Assembly: GCF_001436455.1 (NCBI RefSeq)
Contig: NZ_AYYU01000003.1
Coordinates: 1-64,000 of the forward strand
DNA: 64,000 nt
Direction of reading: 5' to 3'
DNA from: Lactobacillus jensenii DSM 20557
GTDB taxonomy: Bacteria; Bacillota; Bacilli; Lactobacillales; Lactobacillaceae
This document shows positions 8,649-15,830 of the stretch, piece after piece. Position numbers and translations under genes: made by a program. Numbering within the stretch: the first letter of the stretch is position 1; every line of letters starts with the position of its first letter. Under the pieces are notes generated by a model that was not told where the DNA came from, did no database searches, and worked only from the letters and a program-made list of their open reading frames with translations.

Positions 8649-8695
8649 CTATACAAAGCTAGAAGTAATTGATATAATTCTTTATAATTGTATAG
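8649..8695. promoter_or_regulatory. Promoter region with inverted CTATACAA / TTGTATAG repeats
   Basis: TATAAT occurs at 8673-8678 and 8683-8688. CTATACAA at 8649-8656 and its exact inverse TTGTATAG at 8688-8695 bracket the region. They could be operator halves for the TetR regulator that begins at 8722; this is inference. Confidence 0.35.
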
Positions 8696-8721
8696 ACAAA
8701 TTGATAGAGAGGTTGACTGTT

Positions 8722-9408
8722 GTGGCAAGACATAAGAATATGAAGCGGAGAAGAATTATCTTAGATAATACTTTTAAATTGATTCGCGAATATGGAATAG
8801 ATAATGTATCGCTTCAAATGATTGCAGAAAAATCTGAGATTTCCAAGTCTTTATTGCAATCCTACTATCCACATAAACAAAAGTTAACTACTGATATTAT
8901 GCACAACTTATTTAATACTTTATGGGATGAAGTTTATACAAATGTCGTAGATCAAAAGCAAAATTTATTCACACAGGTCAAAGCTTTTTGCTACATCATT
9001 GGCTCCTTGGGAATTCGTGATAATGGATTAGATCAAGTAATTAGACAAGCATTTAGTGATAATACGACTCTTGATACCTGGAGCCAGATGCTTAATTCAT
9101 GGATTACTGAAAGAAATTTAATTTCAGAATTTACTCCAGACCAAATTGATAATATTCGTTCAGGTATTTCGTTTATTGCAGCTGGAGGTGGACGTCTTTA
9201 TCTTAAACGTAAGAGTCATAGCCTTAACCCTGAAGAGATAGCTGATTTTATGACTTCGACTTTAATGGGCGTTTTTATGAATTATGATGCTTCAGAAATT
9301 AAGAAGGTGCTTGATGAAGGGCATCAAGTAATTCGGAATGCAGATATCGGTAGCATTCATTTTGCTATTGACCACATGTTTGACGAAGGTAAAGAAATTT
9401 ACAGTTAG
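8722..9408 (+). CDS. TetR family transcriptional regulator
   Basis: Protein of about 228 aa with an N-terminal TetR helix-turn-helix (YGIDNVSLQMIAEKSEISKSLLQSYYPHK, roughly residues 24-50) and an all-helical ligand-binding C-terminus. I choose the GTG at 8722, nine bases after GAGAGG; an upstream TTG at 8701 would read through this site. The gene for a membrane protein starts ten bases after its stop, so it probably controls that gene and itself. Confidence 0.85.
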   Translation: MARHKNMKRRRIILDNTFKLIREYGIDNVSLQMIAEKSEISKSLLQSYYPHKQKLTTDIMHNLFNTLWDEVYTNVVDQKQNLFTQVKAFCYIIGSLGIRDNGLDQVIRQAFSDNTTLDTWSQMLNSWITERNLISEFTPDQIDNIRSGISFIAAGGGRLYLKRKSHSLNPEEIADFMTSTLMGVFMNYDASEIKKVLDEGHQVIRNADIGSIHFAIDHMFDEGKEIYS

Positions 9409-9418
9409 GGAGAATAAT

Positions 9419-10252
9419 ATGGCAGAAACGACGCGTTCAGAGCTTAGACGTCTTGATGCTGAACAAAATAGAACTTATAAAAGATCCTTTGTTGCAACGA
9501 TTTTTGTAGTTGTAAGTTTAATATTATTTAGTTTTACATTAATGAACCCATCATTTATGAAGGGAATTACACGGACAAGTAATGGCCAAGCTGTAATTGA
9601 TGCACAGATTAATGCAAAATTTGATCGTTTAGCAGTGCTAGTTAATGGTAAAAAGAATAGTAGCTCTAATTTATTGACCTCAAATCAAACTCAAGTATTA
9701 TCTGATGAATTAATAGATTATACTTTAGGAATCCATTGGTTTAAAACTGATAATGCGAGTTTAGCAAATGAAATTTATTCTACGTTGAATAAAGAAATTG
9801 ATTCTAATTCAGATACAGAAGCCCAGAGTGTTATGAAAGCCCTAAAAAAACAAGGAGATAGCTCAGTATATACAATTATTTCAGCTTTTGATTTGGCAGA
9901 TGTTACTCAACAAGCTAATTTAGTAACTATGTTTTTAATCATTAACACTGTTTTGGTAATTGTTTTAATCTTATCATTGATTTCTACATTGATGGAAATG
10001 AGAGAAAAGCTACGTTTGAAGGCTATAATTCATGAAGTAACAGGAGCAGGGATGTGGACAGGAGCTTTAATGATTACGATTTATGTCATTTTAGCGATGA
10101 TACCATTAATTTTTAATGTTGAAAGTATAACTCTCCTTGATTTTGGATATTGGTTAGAGTTAGCAAGTTCTGTATTTTGGGAATATGTTATGTTTGGAGC
10201 AATTATTTTTGTAATTAATACTATTCCTTGGCAGATAACATCTACAAAATAA
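9419..10252 (+). CDS. Membrane protein of unknown function, TetR-linked
   Basis: Protein of 277 aa. One hydrophobic helix near residues 23-43 is followed by a hydrophilic, probably extracellular domain of about 125 residues, then three hydrophobic segments in the C-terminal half. The start ATG at 9419 has GGGAG at proper distance; a longer frame begins inside the TetR gene and is unlikely. No family is recognised. Its coupling to a TetR gene hints at a role in export, envelope stress or sensing, but the sequence shows no transporter motif. Confidence 0.72.
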   Translation: MAETTRSELRRLDAEQNRTYKRSFVATIFVVVSLILFSFTLMNPSFMKGITRTSNGQAVIDAQINAKFDRLAVLVNGKKNSSSNLLTSNQTQVLSDELIDYTLGIHWFKTDNASLANEIYSTLNKEIDSNSDTEAQSVMKALKKQGDSSVYTIISAFDLADVTQQANLVTMFLIINTVLVIVLILSLISTLMEMREKLRLKAIIHEVTGAGMWTGALMITIYVILAMIPLIFNVESITLLDFGYWLELASSVFWEYVMFGAIIFVINTIPWQITSTK

Positions 10253-10273
10253 ATGGATTGATTTATAGTTTAT

Positions 10274-10309
10274 GAAAAAAACACCTAGTTTAAACTAGGT
10301 GTTTTTTTA
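10274..10309. terminator. Bidirectional terminator
   Basis: AAAAAACACCTAGTTT / AAACTAGGTGTTTTTTT is a near-perfect palindrome between convergent genes. Confidence 0.88.
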
Positions 10310-10329
10310 AAGTATTTAAAATGCCTATT

Positions 10330-11829
10330 CTATGCTGGATTTTTACTTGGAATTTTTTGAACCCATTGATTTGGTCCCAGGTAATACCAAGTAATTCCAC
10401 CAATTATTATACTTTGACCATATGCATAACTAGTTTGTGGCTTGAGATAAGCATATGTTTTTGTTTGTAAGTTAGCATATGGACTAGTGTAAATTTGTTT
10501 ATCAAGCATATTGTCATCTGAATCTAAAATTCCAGCACTAATTAATGGATTTGAAACTCGATAAAAATCTCTAAACCATTGATTTTTGCCAAGATTATAG
10601 AAGTTTTTATCATCTTGATAAGATCTTCCAAAAATAGTAGTGTTTGTAATTCTATTTTTCATAAGAGAATCACTAATTTCTTCTGCCTTTAATAATAAAG
10701 CTGATTTAATTTTTACGTCTTTTTCAGCAGGAGTGGAAGATTTGCTATTAGCAATTTCTTCAACTTGCTTTTGTACATTAGCTGAAGATTTCTTTGTGGA
10801 AGTATTTAAACTTGGTTGGTTAGCAGCAACTTGGTTAAATAACTTGAAGCTATATGAGTAAATTCCATTAATATTTACTTGATATTGGTGACCAGAAACT
10901 AAACTTATATTTCCAGGCTTATAAGTAATGATAGTTGAAAAGTTTCCATAGAAACCTGAACTATAATTATGCACGTTTGTAGCAGTTGTTTTTTGGCCGG
11001 TATCTAAGTCAGTGATGGTTATTGTTGGAGTTGATTTAATTTGATCATTAGCTAAATAAAATGACCAGTAAATATTGCCACCACTCAATAATTCAATTGG
11101 GAAAACCCCTTCACTTGGATAAGTAATAGTTGATTTGGTAGCTGTTTTCATGACATCTGTTAAATTGAGAACTCTTTGAACAGAATAACGATAGCCATTT
11201 GCTCCATAAGCAGCACCTATTCCCGTTGTATAAAGCCAAGGTGAGAGAATCCAGGCTCTGTGGCCAGTATCTCCTCCTGTTAAATTGTTTCTGTCAGTTA
11301 AGAAGTCTGTAATTACATCTCCAGCTGATTGATTTAAAATGTTGAAATTAAGATTTGAATTTTTAGTTAAATCAACTGCTGTTTCCCAGTCACTTTCACT
11401 AATGTAACTAGGTTTAGATTCATTTGGTAAGCCGTGTTGACTTTGAAATGGATTAGCTCCAATGGCTGCCATAACTGCAGCAGCCACTTGCGCATTCTGA
11501 TTTTCAGTTTTACTTGCAGTAACACTTGGCAATCCAAAAAGAGCACGATAGTAGTTAATCCAGGCTAATTGCGAATCAATGTAGTTTTGAGAAATTTGTC
11601 CTGCAGAAAATGGCTCTGTTAAGTTAGGAGTAATTGTATAAATATTATTTTTACTATATGCTGTTTGATCCAAACTTGAATAACGGTTTTGGAAGGAACG
11701 AATAGTATTAAGTTCAGAGCTAGTAAAAGTTGCTGCACTAGCAACTGGTGCAGTGATAATTGTAGTAAATATTGGAGCTAGCAACATGATACTTGCAGAA
11801 ATGGTTGCAAGTTTTCGTTTGAAATTCAT
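10330..11829 (-). CDS. Secreted CAP/SCP-domain surface protein
   Basis: Exported protein of 499 aa with a Sec signal peptide (KRKLATISASIMLLAPIF core, cleavage near ASA at 32). Residues about 80-220 form a CAP (cysteine-rich secretory/PR-1 type) domain: an INYYRALFGLPSV helix, SQHGLP and TGHRAWILSP with the conserved His. A beta-rich region follows (about 235-320), then a Ser/Ala/Lys linker. The C-terminal part (about 420-495, with YAYLKPQTSYAYGQSI and WYYLGPNQWVQ) resembles the wall-binding SLAP or SH3-like repeats of lactobacilli. Likely wall-associated; function unknown. SD AGGAGG precedes the ATG. Confidence 0.85.
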   Translation of the reverse strand: MNFKRKLATISASIMLLAPIFTTIITAPVASAATFTSSELNTIRSFQNRYSSLDQTAYSKNNIYTITPNLTEPFSAGQISQNYIDSQLAWINYYRALFGLPSVTASKTENQNAQVAAAVMAAIGANPFQSQHGLPNESKPSYISESDWETAVDLTKNSNLNFNILNQSAGDVITDFLTDRNNLTGGDTGHRAWILSPWLYTTGIGAAYGANGYRYSVQRVLNLTDVMKTATKSTITYPSEGVFPIELLSGGNIYWSFYLANDQIKSTPTITITDLDTGQKTTATNVHNYSSGFYGNFSTIITYKPGNISLVSGHQYQVNINGIYSYSFKLFNQVAANQPSLNTSTKKSSANVQKQVEEIANSKSSTPAEKDVKIKSALLLKAEEISDSLMKNRITNTTIFGRSYQDDKNFYNLGKNQWFRDFYRVSNPLISAGILDSDDNMLDKQIYTSPYANLQTKTYAYLKPQTSYAYGQSIIIGGITWYYLGPNQWVQKIPSKNPA

Positions 11830-12034
11830 GGATGAAGCCCTCCTTTTCTATAAGAATATGATATCACATTTCTTTTTGTAACGGTTTTGTAATATTTATG
11901 TAACAATTTAAACATATTTGCTAAAAAAATTCTAGTTTTTTTCCTAATAAATACGCCAATCATGCTGTAAATGCGTATAATTAAAGATTGAACGATATAA
12001 GGAGATAAAAAACGAACAATTAAAGGAGAAAAAA

Positions 12035-13120
12035 ATGACAGATAAAACCAGAGTTGGCTTAATCTTTGGTGGTAACTCCTCAGAATATGAGGTCTCCATT
12101 GTTTCTGGCCACAATATTTACAACGCAATTGATAAAGAAAAGTATGACGTATACCCAATTTGGTTGACTAAGGATAACTATTTTGCAAGTTTAGAAGATT
12201 CCAAAAAAGTTTGGGACGACCCTACTTATACTATTAAAAACCCACATAAATTAGCTAATGTTTCCAACTTTGAACAATTGGCTAATTTACCTGAAATGGA
12301 TGTTTACTTCCCAATTGTTCACGGAAATATTGGTGAAGATGGTGTTATCCAAGGATTCTTTAGAATGCTTGATAAGCCATTTGTTGGGGATGATGTACTA
12401 GCAGCAGCTGTTACAATGGATAAGGAATTTACTAAGATTTTAGCTCAAAGAGCCGGTGTACCTGTTGCTGATTGGGTGGCAATCAAGCGTTTTGAATACA
12501 ATGATAAAAATAATTCTAAGCTTGATTATAAATATGTTTCTGAAAAGTTAGGAACTGACTTGTTTGTTAAGCCTTCTAACCAAGGCTCAAGTGTCGGAAT
12601 TACTCATGTTAAATCAGAATCAGATTATTTGCCAGCTCTTGCAGAAGCTTTTAAGTATGATGATAAAGTTTTAGTAGAAGAAGCAATTACTGGTACTGAA
12701 GTTGAAACTGCTGTTTTAGGTAATGATGATATTATCGTTTCTGGTGTTGGTCAAATTATTAATGCTAAGGGATCATTCTATAGTTATAAAAATAAATATG
12801 ATGATTCTTCAACAACTACTTTGCAAATTCCAGCAGATTTACCAGCAGAAATCGTTGAAAAAGTTCGCTCAAATGCAGAAAAGATTTATCGTGCAACTGA
12901 ATGTAGTGGAATGGCTAGAATTGATTCTATGTTAAGAACTAGTGATCATGAAGTTATTTTCAATGAATTGAATGCACTTCCAGGTTTCACTAACATTAGT
13001 ATGTATCCTAAATTATTTGAAGAAGCTGGTATTAAATATACCGATCTCATTTCTCGCTTGATTGAATTGGCAGTTGAACGCCATAACCACAAAAAAACTT
13101 TGCTTCATAAGCCTGAATAG
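12035..13120 (+). CDS. ddl: D-alanine--D-alanine ligase
   Basis: ATP-grasp enzyme that makes the D-Ala-D-Ala end of the peptidoglycan stem. Visible are the N-terminal FGGNSSEYEVS motif (11-21), the ATP-binding FVKPSNQGSSVGI, EEAITGTEVE, and the C-terminal metal/substrate site EVIFNELNALPGFTNISMYPKL. Length 361 aa is normal for Ddl. The ATG follows AAAGGAG. A putative helix-turn-helix protein starts 11 bases after its stop, probably in the same transcript. Confidence 0.95.
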   Translation: MTDKTRVGLIFGGNSSEYEVSIVSGHNIYNAIDKEKYDVYPIWLTKDNYFASLEDSKKVWDDPTYTIKNPHKLANVSNFEQLANLPEMDVYFPIVHGNIGEDGVIQGFFRMLDKPFVGDDVLAAAVTMDKEFTKILAQRAGVPVADWVAIKRFEYNDKNNSKLDYKYVSEKLGTDLFVKPSNQGSSVGITHVKSESDYLPALAEAFKYDDKVLVEEAITGTEVETAVLGNDDIIVSGVGQIINAKGSFYSYKNKYDDSSTTTLQIPADLPAEIVEKVRSNAEKIYRATECSGMARIDSMLRTSDHEVIFNELNALPGFTNISMYPKLFEEAGIKYTDLISRLIELAVERHNHKKTLLHKPE

Positions 13121-13131
13121 GGGAATAATTG

Positions 13132-13851
13132 ATGAGTCTGAATGAAAAAGAATTAGTAAATCCAAGTACTGCAGCAGCTGAACTTAAAATTAGTGTGGCA
13201 ACTTTGAGAAAGTATTCTTTAATTGTTGAAAAAACAACTGGGGATTCAGAATATTATGCTCGTACTAGTCAACGTGCAAGATTGTATTCTGCTCAAAATA
13301 TTGCCGATCTTAAAGCTTTTCATAAGTTAGCTAAGCAAAGTGGGTTAACGTTGAGTGATGCTGCCCAACAAATATTTGCAGTGAGTGACAAAAAAGTTGA
13401 GGATCAAAAAAAAGCTGATAAAAAAATAGAAGAACAAGCTAATGCCTTAATGGATTCTAAGCAAGTAGTTAAGCTATTATCAGCTTTGCAACAAACTATT
13501 GCCAATCAAAATCAAGCAATTGCTGATTTACAAAAGCAGGTTGCTGAAGTGCAAAAACAAAATGCTGCATTGATTGATAGTCAAAAGCAGTTAGCTGCTC
13601 CACAAGCAACTGAAGATTTGCCAGAGATGGATGAAGATTTCTTTGATGAAGAAATTGAAGAAAAGACACCTGAACAAAAGCGAAGCGAAGTTACAGAAGA
13701 TATGTCAAAAAGTGAAGATGAAGTACGTGGTGCGATTTTAAAGAAGGCTCAAGAAAACGCCGCAAAGCGTGCTAAAGAAAATGTTCATCGAACTTTAGCA
13801 GATATGCAACTTCCTAAGAAAAAGCACTGGTGGGAAAGATTTCTTGGTTAA
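13132..13851 (+). CDS. HTH and coiled-coil protein, unknown function
   Basis: Protein of 239 aa. Residues about 8-75 resemble a MerR/RacA-type winged helix (NPSTAAAELKISVATLRKYS, RLYSAQNIADLKAFHKLA). A long Gln/Lys/Ala-rich coiled coil follows (about 85-155), then an acidic stretch (DEDFFDEEIEEKT) and a basic, amphipathic C-terminus ending HWWERFLG. This layout recalls chromosome-anchoring or DivIVA-associated proteins such as RacA, but I cannot assign it. AGGGG eight bases before the ATG at 13132 decides the start. It is coupled to ddl. Confidence 0.75.
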   Translation: MSLNEKELVNPSTAAAELKISVATLRKYSLIVEKTTGDSEYYARTSQRARLYSAQNIADLKAFHKLAKQSGLTLSDAAQQIFAVSDKKVEDQKKADKKIEEQANALMDSKQVVKLLSALQQTIANQNQAIADLQKQVAEVQKQNAALIDSQKQLAAPQATEDLPEMDEDFFDEEIEEKTPEQKRSEVTEDMSKSEDEVRGAILKKAQENAAKRAKENVHRTLADMQLPKKKHWWERFLG

Positions 13852-13861
13852 GAAATGAATA

Positions 13862-13896
13862 AGAAGATGACCTATTTTTAGGTCATCTTTTTTTAG
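13862..13896 (+). terminator. Terminator after ddl operon
   Basis: AGAAGATGACCTA / TAGGTCATCTTTTTTT hairpin with a T run. Confidence 0.85.
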
Positions 13897-13925
13897 TAGG
13901 TAAAATAATAACAGGAAGGAAGAAC

Positions 13926-15026
13926 ATGATGTGGAAAAAGCAACTAACTAAGAAAAATTTATTCACACTTTTTGTCTTGTTTTTGGGTTTAATAATAACT
14001 AGCTGGATTTATTTTAAGCCCTCTTCTTATGCGGATACAGCAATTATTGTAAATAAGAACTTAAATGATCGAGTAACCGAAAAGACTGAAGATGAATATA
14101 AAAATTATGATGAAAAACGAGTACAAACTTTAAAGTTAAAGGTGATTTCTGGTAAACATCAAGGAAAAATTTACACAGTAAAAAATCATTATGTAAAATC
14201 ACAATTAGAAACCCAAGCTTATCGGTCTGGAGAAAGGGTATTAGTTTCCTTCAATAAAGGACAAATTAGTTTGTTAAGTCCAAAAAGAGATTGGATTTTA
14301 GCTTTGGCCGCGACGATTGTTTTAACGCTTCTTTTAGTAATTGCCGGAAAAAATACTTTTTGGCTAGTGCTATCTTTAGTTTTAAGTTGGATTATATTTT
14401 ATTTCATTATAAAATTTGATATTCAAGAAAATGGAACAGAGATATTTGCAATTTATGGATTGGGAGTCATTGTTTTTGCTTTTGTGTCTTTGTTAATTGT
14501 GCAGGGGCTAAATAAAAAGATGCTGGCAACTTATTTTGCAACATTAGTTGGGGTCTTTGTTTCATTTGGAATATGCTATTTAATAATGAAATTAACTGGT
14601 GAAGCAGGGATGAAATATGAAACTGTAGACTATGCTACGCAATCACCACGTTCGCTGTTTTTAGCCCAAGCATTATTGGGGGTGTTAGGTGCCGTTATGG
14701 ATGAAGCAACAGATATAGTTTCTAGTCTATATGAATTAACACAACATAAAAAAGATTTAACAGTTAAGCAATTGTTATTAAGTGGTAGAACCATGGGTCA
14801 AGAAATTATGGGACCACTTATTAATGTTTTAGTTTTAATTTTTATTGCTGAAGCTTTGCCGATGACTATTTTATATTTACGTGATAATAATACCTTGGCT
14901 TTTAGTTTTGAGTTCACCTTATCACTTGGCGCTATTCAAAGTTTAATGAGTGCAATTGGAATATGTTTGACAGTTATTTTTGCTAGTTTAACAAGTTTAG
15001 TATTTTTAAAGAAAAGAGGGGACTAA
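13926..15026 (+). CDS. YibE/F family membrane protein
   Basis: Membrane protein of 366 aa: one N-terminal helix (15-30), an extracytoplasmic beta-rich domain to about residue 120, then about six helices. The C-terminal half carries the YibE/F signature region (LGAVMDEATDIVSSLYE, followed by GRTMGQEIMGPLINVLVLIFIAEALP). It is probably a transporter-like or accessory membrane protein; substrates are not known. A second family member starts two bases after its stop, so the two may form one complex. Confidence 0.8.
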   Translation: MMWKKQLTKKNLFTLFVLFLGLIITSWIYFKPSSYADTAIIVNKNLNDRVTEKTEDEYKNYDEKRVQTLKLKVISGKHQGKIYTVKNHYVKSQLETQAYRSGERVLVSFNKGQISLLSPKRDWILALAATIVLTLLLVIAGKNTFWLVLSLVLSWIIFYFIIKFDIQENGTEIFAIYGLGVIVFAFVSLLIVQGLNKKMLATYFATLVGVFVSFGICYLIMKLTGEAGMKYETVDYATQSPRSLFLAQALLGVLGAVMDEATDIVSSLYELTQHKKDLTVKQLLLSGRTMGQEIMGPLINVLVLIFIAEALPMTILYLRDNNTLAFSFEFTLSLGAIQSLMSAIGICLTVIFASLTSLVFLKKRGD

Positions 15027-15027
15027 G

Positions 15028-15780
15028 ATGACTACTTTAACAGCTTTGGTTTTGCTCTTATTTGTTTTAATGGTACTAATTGGTGGAAAAACAGGATTTA
15101 ACAGCTTTTTGAGTGTGATGGTTAATGGGATTCTGCTTGTTTTAGTGGCTTTATTAATTTCATGGGGAATTAATATATTTGTATTAACCTTAATTTTTAT
15201 TCCTTTAAAATTAGCAGCGATTATTTTCTTAGGAACACATGATATGATAGTTGCCAAGAATTCCTTTTATGCCGCTATTTTGGTTGCAACGGTAACAATT
15301 TTAGTTATTATTTGTTTGCAATATCTTGCACAAGCAGCAGGCTTTGGTGATGAAGCAGGTGAAGAGCTAGTTGGTCTTTCACCATATCCTGGCTTAAGTT
15401 ATCCAGCGATTGCTATTACGGTTGCCATTTTTAGTACATTAGGTGCAATAAGTGAAGCAAGTGTAGCAATGAGTAGTGGTATTTTGGAATTAAAAAAGCA
15501 TAATCCAGGGGTTACACGTAATCAACTTGAAAAAAGTGGTGCTAATATTGGAAAAGATGTTTTAGGTACTAGTGTAAATACTATTTTGTTTGGATTATTT
15601 GGTAGCTTTTTGCCATTATTTATTTGGTATATGCGTTTAAATTATCCATTGGGCAAGATTTTAAATGATAAGCTGTTTGTTAACGAAGTTTTGATAATGG
15701 CTTATTCAATTATTGGGGTAGCATTAACTATACCTTTAACAAGTTATTTGTTAGCAAAAAAAGTTAGTAAAAAAGCATAA
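15028..15780 (+). CDS. YibE/F family membrane protein, partner
   Basis: Protein of 250 aa with about seven hydrophobic helices and the related YibE/F motifs (LGAISEASVAMSSGILELKK, then GKDVLGTSVNTILFGLFGSFLP). It lacks the N-terminal extracytoplasmic domain of its upstream neighbour. The pairing of a long and a short YibE/F protein in one operon is common in Gram-positive bacteria and suggests hetero-oligomers. Its stop codon lies inside the stem of the following terminator. Confidence 0.8.
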   Translation: MTTLTALVLLLFVLMVLIGGKTGFNSFLSVMVNGILLVLVALLISWGINIFVLTLIFIPLKLAAIIFLGTHDMIVAKNSFYAAILVATVTILVIICLQYLAQAAGFGDEAGEELVGLSPYPGLSYPAIAITVAIFSTLGAISEASVAMSSGILELKKHNPGVTRNQLEKSGANIGKDVLGTSVNTILFGLFGSFLPLFIWYMRLNYPLGKILNDKLFVNEVLIMAYSIIGVALTIPLTSYLLAKKVSKKA

Positions 15781-15822
15781 GCAAGGTGAAGAAAGTAAAT
15801 CACGCAAGCTTATGCTTTTTTA
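15770..15822. terminator. Bidirectional terminator
   Basis: AAAAAGCATAAGC pairs with GCTTATGCTTTTTT around a 26-base interior. It overlaps the YibE/F stop codon and also lies 3' of the minus-strand GH31 gene. Confidence 0.75.
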
Positions 15823-15830
15823 TATTAAAA

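Noticed and set aside
9338-9418. Longer N-terminus of the TetR-linked membrane protein
   Set aside because: It starts inside the TetR coding sequence in another frame; GGGAG and ATG at 9419 fit far better.
11826-12158. Minus-strand frame of 110 codons
   Set aside because: It overlaps the start of ddl and its promoter region; the composition is that of an antisense shadow and no ribosome binding site supports it.
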